NCBI RefSeq assembly: GCF_000344685.1
Contig: NW_006920412.1
Span: 1,433,448-1,497,447 of the forward strand
Direction of reading: 5' to 3'
DNA from: Gloeophyllum trabeum ATCC 11539
Lineage: Eukaryota > Basidiomycota > Agaricomycetes > Gloeophyllales > Gloeophyllaceae
Length of the DNA stretch: 64,000 nucleotides
Numbering within the stretch: position 1 is the first letter of the stretch; each line of letters opens with the position of its first letter. The notes below the pieces were generated by a model. That model was given only the letters and a program-made list of their open reading frames with translations, had not been told where the DNA came from and searched no databases. Shown here in pieces: positions 10,676 through 23,609 of this stretch. A program made the position numbers and the translations under genes.

Positions 10676-12598
10676 ATGAGCTCTGGTACTGGTACTGTCC
10701 TCTGTCAAAGCACGAACTGCCTCAATGGCAAACCCCCCTCAACTCTCGCTTGTCCTACCTGCACTAAGTTCGTGCTTCGCTTACCGTTTTGCGCGTCTGT
10801 TTACCGTCTGCCTCAGGTTGGGCATTAAGGGTTCCATGTTCTGTAACCAGGAATGCTTCAAAGCCAACTGTTCGTGGTCTTCCGTCACTAGGAAACACAT
10901 ATGCTCATAAGTCTTGCTGTCTTTCAGGGGTTCGGATATCTTAGTCTCAATCATGCGAGTCCCAATGCTCATGAGCGTACACTCCGTTAGAAAACGCACA
11001 AGATAATCCATGACCTTGTTACGCAGAAGAGTTCAGAAGGAGTGGGCAGAAGTGAGCGCACCATTCATCACTCAATTGGTTTAGGCTTACCACATGACGG
11101 CCGCAGACGGCACCTACAACCCTTTCCCGTCTTTCCGTTTCACCGGCGAACTGAGACCGGTGTATCCTCTGTCTCCGAAACGTCAAGTGCCTGCGCATAT
11201 ACCAAGGCCTGAATATGCGGAAACGGGTAAGATAACTAAAGTATTCAAGCACATCAAGTTAGGACTGTGAGCTCATGCGGTCTATCTTCGATTACAGGTG
11301 TGCCAACCATGGAAATCAGGAAGGCCAGTTCACCCCCTCGCATCCTTAGCACAGAGGAGCAGGAAAAGATGCGGATAGTTTGTCGGGTAAGTGTTCCGTG
11401 TGTCTTGGATGCCGTCGATACTTCTGTCGTTGCGACCAGTTGCTTTCGTGGCGTATATGATTCCTTACACTTGTTCCTAAGATGGGACGGGAAATCCTCG
11501 ATATTGCTGCCTCGCATGTCCGCCCTGGTGTGACCACCGATTTCATCGATGAAATTGTGCACAACGCGACTATAGAGCGCAACGCCTACCCATCTCCCCT
11601 TGGCTATCGTGAATATCCAAAATCCGTGTGCACGTAAGGTCCGTCTGTTAGTCAGCCGATCAGTCCTCCTGACTGTATGAAATAGGTCCGTCAATGAAGT
11701 GATCTGTCATGGAATCCCCGACCAGCGGGAGCTTGTAGAGGGAGACATAATAAACATTGGTACAGTACCTCCTACTGTTGACTCCCACGCTCTTATCGAT
11801 GTAACCCCAATTCCAGATGTTTCCGTATATTACGATGGTTTGTTCCCTGCCTGCACTAGTTCAGCACCCGGGCCGTCTGACCGATCGCTTTAACACTAAT
11901 ACTAGGCTTTCACGCCGACCTCAATGAAACGTATCCTGTCGGAAAAGTGGATGCAGATTCCGTGAAGCTCATGCGGACAACTCGCCGGTCGCTCGACGAA
12001 GCTATTAAACTCTGTAATCCGGGTGCATTGTTCCGAGATATCGGAAAGGCAATGTCCGTCCAATTTTTATGGAATAACCCCGTACTCTTCGTTGTAATGA
12101 CTTCGTCCGCGCAGAGAGCCTGTCGCTCGGGCAAATCAATGCGCAGTAGTACGGCAATATACCGGGCACGGTGTCAATGAGCTGTTCCACGCAACTCCCA
12201 ACATTCCACACTATGCAAAGAACAAGGCCGCTGGGACGATGAAGCCAGGAATGGTAAGTCATAATGCGCTCTGTGTTCGGTTTGACATTGAATATTGAAT
12301 GCCTTTCAGTGTTTCACGATTGAGCCGGTACGTATATGGCAATTTCGGTCGCCCGTTCACAGCTTATTCCATTCCAGATGCTCAACCTCGGTACAAACTG
12401 GGACGTCTATCATTGGCCGGATAACTGGACTGCTACCACAGTTGACGGGAAAAGAAGCGCTCAGTTTGAGGAAACCTTGTTGTGAGTCTGCCGATAAGTG
12501 CACCTCCGCTGCTCGGATTAAGCATGTCTGTTGCCAGGATAACGGAGACGGGCGTGGAAGTGCTGACGGCTGGGAAACCACGAGAGGATCTTGTTTGA
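10676..12598 (+). CDS. MAP1: Methionine aminopeptidase 1
   Basis: Removes the initiator methionine from nascent cytosolic proteins at the ribosome. The ATG at 10676 has a near-perfect GCCACC context. The N-terminus carries the eukaryotic MetAP1 zinc-finger region ([27 protein letters not shown]) that binds ribosomes. A linker with [17 protein letters not shown] follows, then the pita-bread catalytic domain. The five metal ligands are all visible: Asp in YYDGF, Asp in HADLNETYP, His in [11 protein letters not shown], Glu in CFTIEP and Glu in AQFEETL. The C-terminus is [11 protein letters not shown] before TGA. About 390 residues in roughly ten exons. The exon junction after the zinc finger (about 10875-11000) is the least certain part. 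Confidence 0.93.
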
Positions 12599-12828
12599 GT
12601 CCCTGCAGGGCTCCCTTCTTCGCACTGTAGCCTTACTGACAGCGAGGGGACTGATCTTGACTGGCATGCACTTCTTTGACTATGATCCCCAGAAACGGTC
12701 ATTATTGCATTACTCACTAACATGGGAGTATACTGGCGTGCGTCCGAGCACTACATCAATGACGGCAACCCATCGCGGGTCTGACTGTACGAAGTAGATC
12801 CCCTGTCCCTAATGATCCGTGCGGATAC

Positions 12829-15682
12829 TCATTTCTCCCGCGACAAAGAGCGACGGCGAGAGATTTCTTCGTTGATCTCCTGTGTAGCGTCTTTGAACTG
12901 TTCGTCACGACCCAGGGCTCCCAGACGTTCGACCGGCACCCCGTCGGAGAGGCTACCTTTCCGATCACGGTGAACATTGCTTCTGAAACGCAACCCGTCC
13001 TTGTCGCTCGGGGACTCGGAGCGCAATCTGGAAGTGGGTGAGACGTGGGAGGTATCATTATTGCTTCCGTTGCCGGCAGGGGTCGTCCGTAGCTTCTGCA
13101 AATCGGCGTACGAGCTGTGATGGCTTCTGCTGCGACCCCGTCCGCCTTGCGACTCGTATATCGGGAGATATCCGAGGACGTTGTCGTAATCACCTTCGTC
13201 TTCGTCGTCTGAGCCATCAGGGGTGCCGACACGGCTAACATCGTGGCTCTTTTCGCCGCCAGCCCATACACTGGTGCCTCGTTTGGCACTCCTGCTCCAG
13301 CCGAAGAGTCTTTCATCGAGCCAAGTCTGCTGCAATTTAGCCGAGGCAGAGTACGGTGGACGGGAGCCACGTACCATGGGGTGGACGAGCAGGTTGCCTT
13401 GCGCGTCTACTGTCCCACTCTTGCGTCTCCAGATTCCGGGCGTGCCGGTGGACGGTGGGACACTTGCAGATGGCACCAAGATGCGATGCTAAGGCGAGAT
13501 ATTCATCGGAGGAAGTGAAGTAGTAAGACCCGGTCGCACCTGATTGAAATCATCAAACAATTTCGGTCCGAATTCATTGATAGTATCCGCGAGTTCGTTG
13601 GACAAATGCGCTCTCATGTTCTTGACCTTATCCAGCATGCGCTGCTGGCCGGGGACCAGCGCTATGATTAAGGGACGAAGCGATCTGCAATATCATTTCG
13701 GTAAATCCAAAGGAACGAAGGGGTAGAACCGGCCGTGCCACGCACTTGAGCACGTCGATTCCAGCTTCACCGAATTTCAACGCAGCATAACCGATGAACG
13801 GCAGGGAAATGAGGACGATGAATGGCGTCCAAATGCGCCAAGGCAGCGGTGCGTTGGCCTTGCTTACTACAAGGAATGAGAGGAACGCGTAGAAACCGTA
13901 CAATACAGGAGCAACCCCCAAGGAGATGAGGACTTTCCAAGTAGCCAGGACGTCGCGTCCGGCCACTTTCACCGTCGACGCCGCGAGCGCCTCTGTCAAG
14001 TGACGGGGTGAGTGCCAGACGACTCAAAATCACGCAGGGCTTACCCTTGGCTTTCTTTCGCGATAGGATCGATGCTGTGAGGAATATTGGTCCGTTGAGA
14101 ATAACACCTGGCAGAGCGAAGGTGGACCAAACTGCCAAGAGTCCAATACGGTAGAACAGTAGACCTAGGGTTTTCCACGTCGCTTTCTGGGCACGAGGTA
14201 CCTATATCATGCCGTTAGCAGATGCGTAAAATTTTAGACGACCATGCTCCGTACTTGGTGATCACGTAGTCCAAGATCGCGCAACAGTCGGTTGTACTTG
14301 AGCACGTCTTCTCGTAACTTCTGGATGCGGGGTTCGTCTTTGAAGTGCAGGTAGCCTTCCACGAAACGCCTGTTCAGCTCGACGACTTGTCCGAGAGTGA
14401 GGTGCTGCCCGGGAGTGTTGTACAGACGTCGAGCGGCTTGGACAAGCTGTTCGAGCATATTAGGAAGAGAAGAATGGCCAGAGGATCATGTATACCATCA
14501 ACGTGTCGTAGTCAGGAGCTCGGACCGTGACAGTCTTCAAGCCGTCGTAAACCACATCCAGCAGTTTCCCTACCGCTTCCTTCTTGCGCTCCCCTCCCTC
14601 TTTGAACATCTCAACGAGTTCCGGGGGGACGTCCAGTGCTGAGCCAAACTCTACCACTGCGCGAGATCTGAACCGGTGAGGGTGGAAGTACGACAGCCCG
14701 ACCGGGACGATCTTGACTTTACAGTTTGGATCATTGGCCATGGCACCAAGTGCCATGAGGGAGACTCCAGCCTTTAATGGCAGAAGATCTGTCCGGTCAT
14801 GACTGCCACCTGGCGGGGCAATTTATTAGCACATCGGCCACGGGCAAATGAGAGGCTGCGATACCTTCCGGGAAGATGCCTATGCACCGCCCTTCTTTCA
14901 AACATTGGTAAACATGTCGGTACATCTCATGCTGGTCAACGAAAGGAAGACGCTTGAAGTCAAGCCCCGGTTCCCCCTCCTGCCGGAGCTCTTCTACTTT
15001 ATCCCGCACCCGTATTGTGCCCTTACCGCTCTCTCCTCCGAACTCGCGCTTAATCCTCAGCTCGGTATCCGAGATGACCTCGACAACCTCCGCTACTGAG
15101 GAGCCGACCGATTTGGGAAGTAGAACTTGCATTTTAGGGGTAAATTCTGAGAGGAAACAGGTACCTTCGCCCAGGACCAGGCAGGGGTCGTCAGGTGAGA
15201 GCCGGATATAGCCAGTTCCAGGCATTGCTTCGTCTGCAGCACGAACGACAGGTACTACCGGCGCTGTTAACAGGCCATCCCGTTCACCCGAACGGAGTAC
15301 TCACTGCTGGACATCAAGCGCGCAAAGAACCCAATGACCTTTCTTTGCATACTCTTCGCGGCAATGAGGAAGTGCACACGCCGTTTCGTTTCTCGGTATA
15401 CTTGGAGGGTAAGGAGAAGTGGATCGAGGAACTGTAGAGTACATGTTCAGTGAATCCGACGTAACGACGAAATGACCGAATACATGCTTGGTTGTGATGG
15501 GGGGCAGCAACGAATATGACCGGGCCATCTCGTGGAATATTGTATGCACCTCTCGGCCTTATCTCCCTGAAGAAGATGTTCACCACCGTTCGCCAGAAGT
15601 GAAGGGCGGCATCATAGGCTAGGTCGGAGGACATTTCAATCTTGGTGCTCGCATTTTGCTTTTTCACCGCCCGCAGCGACAT
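12829..15682 (-). CDS. Glycerol-3-phosphate/dihydroxyacetone-phosphate acyltransferase, Gpt2/Sct1 type
   Basis: ER membrane enzyme that acylates glycerol-3-phosphate (and dihydroxyacetone phosphate) to start phospholipid and triacylglycerol synthesis. Seen in order are NIFFREIRPRGAYNIP, the catalytic HX4D block APHHNQFLDPLLL (built across an intron), FLIAAKSMQRKVIGFFARL, the fungal insert region with LVLGEGTCFLSEF, the substrate motif GIFPEGGSHDRTDLLP, FHPHRFRSRAVVEFG, APDYDTLM, NRRFVEGYLHFKDEPRI, two membrane segments (about FALPGVILNGPIFLTASIL and WTPFIVLISLPFIGYAALK) and a long Ser/Arg-rich tail ending SLSREK. About 770 residues. ATG 15682 (MSLRAVKKQN) was preferred. The HX4D motif depends on a GC-AG intron at 15432-15487. 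It shares a 209-bp divergent promoter with the TOG protein gene. Confidence 0.92.
15432..15487 (-). other. GC-AG intron in the acyltransferase gene
   Basis: On the minus strand the exon ends ...CATCACAACCAA and is followed by GCATGT. The intron ends in CTCTACAG and the next exon starts TTCCTCGATCC. Only this 56-nt phase-0 removal restores HHNQFLDPLLL, the conserved HX4D box. The nearby GT (three bases inside) would shift the frame. Confidence 0.75.
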
Positions 15683-15891
15683 GAAGCGATATCTGACAGA
15701 GTAGTATAGAAATAATACACGAGCAGGCGTTCGATGTCCCAGGTAGTAGTACAAGTGTGAGTTGGGGGTGCGGCGGAGGCACGGTACGACAACGCACGTG
15801 ACCGTCCGTATGCTGGTTCGGCGGATGCCAAAGTCAAGGCGCGTCGATCTTAGCGAGCTGCGAGCATACCGCGTTCCCCTACACGACCAAC
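15683..15891. promoter_or_regulatory. Shared divergent promoter (acyltransferase / TOG protein)
   Basis: Only 209 bases separate the two start codons, so regulatory sites and both 5' leaders must lie here. No clear TATA box is visible. Confidence 0.5.
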
Positions 15892-18800
15892 ATGGACGGC
15901 GCCCCTCCGCAGGAGGAGGACTTTTCTACCATCCCCGTCCAGGATCGCCTCGCCCACAAGAACTGGAAAGCCCGCGTCAGCGCGTACGAGTCCCTCGTCA
16001 AAACCTTCCAGACGACCGCATCCGATACCGATCCTGCATTCAAGCCGTACGTCAACAACCCGGACCTGCTCAAGAAGATCGTCACGGACTCGAATGCGGT
16101 GGCCCAGGAGAAGGGCGTCGAGTGCGTGGTCGCGCTCGTCAAGTACTCCGGAGAGACCTCCGCGAAGACTAGGGAAGTAGTTGTCCCGGCTTTGGTGGAT
16201 AAATGCTTCGGGTCGGCCAGGGCTGGCACCAAGAATCAAGCTGTCGAACTTGTTTTGCAATACATCGAAGTCGAGAACGGAGGTGCGGGCGTTGTGGTGC
16301 GTTGTCTTCTATCTGGGAGAAAGCTGGGCTTATGCACCTATGTCTACTGAAGGGTGACATTCTGCCCGGCTTGGGGGCGAAACAGCCCAAAGTAGTTGCT
16401 GGGACCGTCGTCGCTATCAAAGAAGCAGTCCGGTGAGTAAGGTGTCATTAATATATGTTTCATCATTCTTGAGGATACAGGAAGATACGCTTGACCGAAT
16501 GGTCAGGGTGTATCCCGGATTTTGACACAATTCATGACACTATGTTCGACCTGGACTAATATACATGTCTTACTCAGGAACTTTGGGATCCAAGTAGTCC
16601 CTCCACCCCCAGTCCTTAAGAGTCTGCCGAAGATCTTCGCGCATACCGACAAGACTGTTCGAGCCGAAGGAACCAACCTCGCACATACACTGTATCAGTA
16701 TCTCGGGCCTGCCATTGAACCATGGCTCGCCGATCTGAAGCCGGTGCAAGTCAAGGAGCTGAAGGAGGCTTTCGAGGCTATGGAGAAGGACGGGAAGGGC
16801 AGGGGTACCTTGAAGCCTGAGAGGATGACCAGGCAGCAAGCCAGGGAGGCCGCGGAAGCGCAGGAGGCGGGTGAGGACCAAGTGGCAGGAGGCGATGAAC
16901 CCGAAGGTACGTCATCCTTTCTGCAGCAATATCCCGACCGCATATGTATGAGCTTCGCAGAGGATGCAGCGTTGGATCCGCGCGCTTTTGCCGAAGAAGT
17001 CGATATCGTCCCTAAACTCCCCTCGAACTTACATGCCGCGCTCGGTTCTTCCAAATGGAAGGAACGCAAGGAAGTCTTGGACGACCTGCTTACTCTGCTC
17101 AACGCGACGCCCAAGATCAAGGATGCCCCTGAGCTTGGTGAAGTGGCCAAGGCCATGGCAACGCGGATACACTCCGACGCGAACATCAACTGCGTGATAG
17201 TCGCCGCTCAGTGTCAGGAGGCGCTTGCCAAGGGGCTCATGGGAGCTTTTGGACGATATAGAGAAGCGGTCGTCACTCCAATGCTTGAAAGGCTGAAAGA
17301 GAGAAAGGCGAATGTCACAGATGCTATCGGAGCTGTCTTAGACGCTGTCTTCGCGACCGTGAGTCTGTGTCGTAAAATGCAAGGTTGTCAGGATCTCACC
17401 GTAGTCTGCATAGACGACTTTGCCCGATATTTTGCCGGACATCCAGGGCGCCTTAGGCTCCAAGAATCCCCAAGTCAAGGAAGGGACGCTGAAATTCCTA
17501 GCCAGATGTCTCTCCACATCGACAGTACCCGTTCCTCCCCCTCAGCTGAAACCGCTCTCCGAGCAGTTAGCTACATTGTTAGAGGACTCCTTTGCGGGTG
17601 CGCGTGACGAAGCCGCGAACTGTTTGGGAACTTTAATGAAGATGGTGGGCGAGCGGCCTTTGAATGCACTCGTGGAGGGATTGGCGGACGTCAGGAAAGC
17701 CAAAGTCAAAGAGGCGTACGAGAAGGCGACGGTAAAGTGCAAGGCAGGTGCTGCACCTGCACCCAGGGCTCCCCCTGCAAAGGCGCCCCCGAAAGCTGTA
17801 CCTCCATCGAAGAAGAGTGCTCCGGCTCCTGCTGCACCCCCGCCAGAGTCACCACTGGAAGCTCCTCCGGAGAAGAAGCCTGTTGCAAAGCCTCCAGCGC
17901 GGCTCATGGTCAGTCGAATGACTCATGTCGAGGCTGTTTCCGTCTTCTAAATTTTGAATCGTGTTTTCAGGCTAAGAAACCTCCTACTGCGGCAGCTGCA
18001 GCTGTCCCGGCCAAGAAACCTGTCCCTGTAGCTGCCGCTCCTGCATCGAAACCTGCGAAAGGCGGTGCCGCGGCTGCGCCGGGGGCGTTGGACACGTTCA
18101 AGTTCAAGCACACGCCGGAGGATGCGGACGCCCTGATCGCCGAAGCAATCCCTGCACAGATTCAGACTGACTTCGCAGATTCGAATTGGAAGACTCGATT
18201 AGCTGCGCTGGAGGAAATGACCAGCTGGCTTGAAGGCGTGGTAGAGGAGGTGGACGCTGAAGTCATCGTGCGCTTCTTGGCCAAGAAGGGCTGGTCAGAG
18301 AAGAATTTCCAGGTGTGTACCCATTATAAACGGAAAGCCTCACGCTAACTGTTTGTGTCAGGTCTCTACCAAGCTGTATGGTATCCTATCTCTCCTGGCC
18401 GAGAGATGTCCTTCCTTCGGAAGATCTTGCGTAGCACTGAGTACACCTCATCTGAGTGAAAAGCTGGGTGACATGAAGCTGAAGAAACCAGCTGGAGAGA
18501 CCTTACTCCTGATGGCAGAACAGACGTCTCTCCAATTTGTTCTTAGCCAAGGTGCGATAGCTTCACTCATCCGACGACGGGTACAGACTGATTTCATCAT
18601 TAGCGTATGAACCACTCTCTAAGCAGAAAGCTCCGAAGGTGCTTGCGGACTCGCTGACCTGGATTGAGTCTGCTGTGGTAGAGTTTGGAGTCGCTGGAGT
18701 TTCCCTGCGGAGCCTAATTGACTTCCTGAAAACGGCTCTACAAAACTCCAACGCAGCCGTACGTACCAATGCGACCAAAACTTTGGTGACCATAAAATTG

Positions 18801-21800
18801 TTCGCCGGGTCAGGTAAATGATGCTAGGCTGATAAGTTTGACGGCACTATCCGCTAACCGAACTTCTCAATAAGGTATCAAGGACCTCCTGGGAGATCTA
18901 AACCCCCAGCTTATGAACACCATCAGCAATGAGTTCGACAAAGTAGAAGGCACCCCACCCCCGGTGCCGACCCGTACGTCGAGAGACCTCGCGGCGATGA
19001 GCTCCCAAGGCGACGCCCCAGGCAAGGGTGGTGCACCAGCAGGGGGTGATCCGTTGGACGACTTGTTCCCCCGGGTGGAGATCGATGGCCTGCTGAAAGG
19101 CACAACGATCCTAGCTGATGCGAAGAGCGACGCATGGAAGACTAAGAAAGAAGCATTGGAAACATTGCAAGCCATATTGGATCAAGGCCCGAACAAACGT
19201 CTGAAACCGAATATGGGTAAGCGTTACGTCCCTATATTCCTGCCGCACTCTAACATCCCGGGCGACAGGCGAGATAGGTCAAGTTTTGAAGGCCAGAGTG
19301 ACTGACTCGAATAAAGCTGTGCAGACACTTGCTCTCGACATCGTCGCGCGGATTGCATCAGGCATGGGAAAGCCTTTCGAGAAACAGACACGGTTCTTCG
19401 CATTGCCAGTGGCCACTGTTTTGGCTGACCAGAAAGCTCCAATCCGGGCAGCAGCTCTGCAGACCCTCACTGCAATGGCGACCGCTTGTGAAGGGCTGGA
19501 GTCAATGACTAATGGTCTGGCTACGGCGCTCGAGTCTTCTAATCCGCTACAGAAAGCAAACTTACTCAACTGGATCGCGGAATGGTTCAGCGAGCATCCG
19601 CCTCCATCAAGTCTTGACCTGCACAGCTGGGTCGGGCCTGTCGTTTCATCTCTCGATGACCGTTCTGGGGACGTCCGCAAGGGCGCACAGGCCGTCTTAC
19701 CATTTCTCGTGGCTTGCACCGGGTTTGACTACGTGATGCAACAGACAAACTCTCTCAAACCCGCGTCCCGAGCTAGTGCTGTTCCCCTCATCAATGCTGC
19801 TCGTGGTTCAGCTCCTGCAGCAGTGCCAGCTCCCCCGAAGGTACCAGCGGCAGCAGCTCCTAAAGCTCCGGCAGCGCCTCCCAAAGCAGCCACTCCACCT
19901 CCAGCGCCTTCGCCCTCACCACCTCCAGCGCCAGCAAGCAAGGTAGCCCCCCCGAGTAAATTGACTGGCATCCGCCGAAAACTCCCTCAAGGTACGATTG
20001 TCCGGCCCGATTCTCGAGCGGAGTCTGTGGAGGATGCACCCACAACTCGTATGCCAACGAAGCTCGGTGGGTTGAGACGACCTGGTGCACCTTCTGCGGG
20101 TCCTCCCAGGGCGCACGCGCCCACGTCTCCTGTTCAGTCGAGCAATGACCCATTCCTGACGGCCCGTGAGGATCCTAAGAAAGCTCGGCTGACTAAGGAT
20201 GGTCAGAAATGGATCAATGAAGCAGGGCCGACTCGGAAAGATCTTGCTGAATTGCTACAGCACCAGATGGAGCCTCATGCGTCCAAGGACGTTGTGGCGC
20301 TCTTATTCAGCCATGATCATAACGCCACCAATGACTATCTGTCGGGAATGACCCGAATATGTGACTTCTATGCAAGTTGCGACGTGGACGACGAGAACGC
20401 GAAGGCATTACGGATTGCAAACTCGGACTTGCCGCTTAAATACGCGTCTATGAAAGCGCACGAACCTCAATCCAACGTGATATCCAAGTGCTTAGATGTT
20501 GTGGATTCTGTCCTCACATTCATGCGCACTGTTGACTACCAGTTGTCGGACGCGGAGGCATTGTGTTTCATTCCGACAATGGTATACAAGGTTAGAGTAC
20601 GCCTCTTCTGTTCACGATACGGCTATTTATTCGATCTCATAGCTCGGCGATGCCAGGGAGCCTGTGCGACAACGAGTGCAACAGATCATACAATCGCTAC
20701 CAAAAGTGTATGCGTATAGCCGCGTCTTCCACTTGCTGCTTGAAAATGGTCTCAAGTCGAAGGTTGCAAAGACACGTCAGGGAACCCTCGATGAGCTTGC
20801 TAGCTTATTGAAGCGTTTCGGCATGAGCGCTTGCGAGCCCAACAAGGCGTTGCCTCAGATTGCTTCGATGATCGCTGACAAAGACCCTCAAGTTCGCAAG
20901 TCTGCATTGTCTGCACTCAGGTATGTACGTCTTGGGCCCTTACCGATTACATCTGTTGAGCGATGACCATACTAACAGCGAGGCTTACGTTCTGGTCGGA
21001 GAAAAAGTATGGTCTTTGGTGGGGACCCTCTCTCCGAAAGACAAGACACAGCTCGAGGAACGCTTGCGTCGAGTTTCGGGACCCAGTAGTCCAGACAAGC
21101 ACGACATACCATTACCCCATGCCGCTGCTCGCGTTGCGGGCATGCCTAGACCTGAATCACAAACTGGTGGCATTCCCCGTCCGTCGAGTCCTGCAGCGGC
21201 TGTCAAGTCCCGCTTGGCTCGACCATCTTCACCTTCTCGTCCCGTCGGGCCCTCTTCTCCAGCACCCTCTGGCGGCAGCCGTCCCACATCGCCAGCCAGA
21301 ACCACGGGACTACCCACTACCTCACGGCTTGTGGCTCCATCCTCTCCCGTAGCTGCGGGCCGTCCTAAATCACATTTGCCTTCTCGATTGGGCGCTCCAC
21401 GTACTCGTTTGGCTCAACCGGGCGGCATCGCGACCTCCGCGCAACGCAGGACATCATCAGTAGAGTTCCCTAATATCGCCGAAGTGACTAATGGTGCCAT
21501 CCCCGAAAGCCGACCTTCTCATGATGCTCTGGACGACCTGACAGCTGTAGAAATGCCACCAGATGATATAACGATCACTATATCCAGTATCCTCAGTAGC
21601 GACCCCTATCGAAGCGTTGACGCTCTCAAGAAGATTCAGGAAATCCTGGAAGTCGGTCCTGAAGCTGGACCATCATCGCCTGCGTACCAAGAGTTAGCGG
21701 AACATACTGAAGGTTTAATAGAGACTATCACTCTGCAAATGGCTCATGTCTTCGACCAACCGGCGGATCTGCTTCTCAAGGAGAATTTCAGACTTGCTAA

Positions 21801-23250
21801 GCACCTAATTCAAACCTTGAACGCTTTCTGCGACCATACTCTATTAGCCGAATCGTTAACCGTGGACAACCTCACGTCTCTACTAGAAGAGCTGACTCTG
21901 CGGTTGCTTGAGACCGACGATAGTCCGGACGGGCAGGTCAAGGAATTGTCACGTTTCATTAACATGATTATTCTCAGATTGTTTGCTACGGCCCGGAGAA
22001 TGTCTGTGTTCAGGTGAGCTGACCGTTCATACGAGGAATGCAGTGAATTGTGACCACGTTTCTTCACCAGGGCTTTGTTTGCTCTTCTGCTCCAGATCGT
22101 CAAACCTTTCCCCAGCAATCGTACGCTGCCAGAGTCTAAAGAAGCCAAAGTAGCGGAGCTAGTCTTGAAGTGTATATGGAAATTGGCGAGGAATATACCG
22201 CAAGACTTGGAGAAGCAGGTTCTGGATCCTGTGGAACTATTCCCGGCTATTGAACATTTCCTTCAATCTGTTCCTCCAAATGAGTGGCGTGCCCGGGCGA
22301 CCAACAAAGTTCCTTGCGGGGACATGCCATTGCGCACAATCAAAGTCATTATACAACATGTCGTCGGTCTGTGTGTCTTATTCTTCGCGTGATTCTCGCT
22401 CACAATCAGCATTTAGCGCATTACGGAGACGAAGTTTATGACTTCTTGTCAGCTTCGTTTGACGATCCTTCTGCTACCATCGTTTACCCTTACGTTTACC
22501 GTATACTGAACGCTGGCGCCCGTAATGGAACAGAGATTCCAGCTCGATTACGCCATGATTCGATTAGGCAGCAATCCCCGGCGAGCAGTCGGCCCATATC
22601 ACCTACAACATCCTCTGCGGCATCGGCAGGACCCCGGCACTCATCACCCAGTCATCGCACCAGCCATAGCGCATCTTCTATGAACGGGCATGGCGGATTT
22701 GCACCTCCTGTAGAGGAGCCAGATCCAGATGCTCAGCTGCTGACTATAATCAGCCACATCTCTAGCGAAACGACAGGCGCCATGCACAAAGAGGGTATCA
22801 CCGAGCTGCACCATTTCTTGAAGGCTTATCCACACAAGAAATCGCGAGTGGATAAATTGCTGGAATCAACTGGTCCTGCTTTCCGCAAATACATTACTCG
22901 AGCTTTAGCTAGCAGAGCCGCCGAAGACGAGGATCGGAATGCTGCTGTAGCCCATACGTTGTCCAGTGCGTGTCCTTCGCATCTTGCGCATATCACACTC
23001 AACGATCTTTGCAGAACTCGAATCAAATAAGCCTGACCTTACTTCTCCTACCTCACCAATCAGCAGCAAGGCTGAGAGCATAGGCTCGCCGCGATCACCA
23101 AGGATGAGTACATCTGAAATGGCCGGCGCGGACGAGCGGTTATCCAGGCTTCACAATTTGTTCCAATATCGGTCAAGCGTCGCAAGTAATGGTTCTGCTC
23201 ATGGACGAAGTCCTTCCACTACAAATGGTCCCTCTACGTCCCCGGGTTAA
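15892..23250 (+). CDS. XMAP215/Stu2/Alp14-family microtubule polymerase with five TOG-like regions
   Basis: Catalyses tubulin addition at microtubule plus ends and acts at spindle poles and kinetochores. Roughly 2,100 residues from about 18-20 exons. TOG1 begins DRLAHKNWKARVSAYESL. TOG2 contains SSKWKERKEVLDDLLTLL and continues into QGALGSKNPQVKEG. An Ala/Pro/Lys-rich linker (about 17740-18070) precedes TOG3 (FADSNWKTRLAALEEMTSWL, then ILSLLAERCPSFG). TOG4 has SDAWKTKKEALETLQAIL and LKARVTDSNKAVQTLAL. A basic Pro/Ser linker follows, then a TOG5-like region with LLENGLKSKVAKTRQGTLDE and IADKDPQVRKSALSAL. After a Ser/Pro-rich stretch comes a C-terminal helical domain (SVDALKKIQEILEVG, LLKENFRLAKHLIQTLN). 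The stop is TAA at 23248-23250. Aspergillus and yeast homologues have two TOGs, so this is a long, animal-like architecture. It is tail to tail with APC5. Confidence 0.93.
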
Positions 23251-23609
23251 GCTGGTGTGCGATGTGATTCCTTTCTCTTTCGATCTTTGTAAGCATAGTA
23301 TGCATTCCTTTATCTTTGTATGAACCTTCAGTATCATTGCAGCTGCTCTATATTAACATTATAGTACACAGTTCCCGTCCCCATGATCGGATTATATTTG
23401 TAGTTTCCGCCTTGTCAATATACCACCGGTGATCTGGGTTTACGTGTCTCATTATTGGTACGATCCTCGCAGTCCGATAGAATTATGGAAAATATCTCAG
23501 TACTTAAGTTCTGTAGTACCTCAGATGTCCACTTTGTAAGGTTTCCATCAAATTCCCGCCAGATCTCGCTAAGGTGAGGGGACATTGGAGTCCGATACAA
23601 TCGTTGGCA
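23251..23609. terminator. Convergent 3' flank (TOG protein / APC5)
   Basis: AT-rich, stop-dense 359 bases between two facing stop codons, presumably 3' UTRs and polyadenylation signals of both genes. No gene is visible. Confidence 0.4.
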
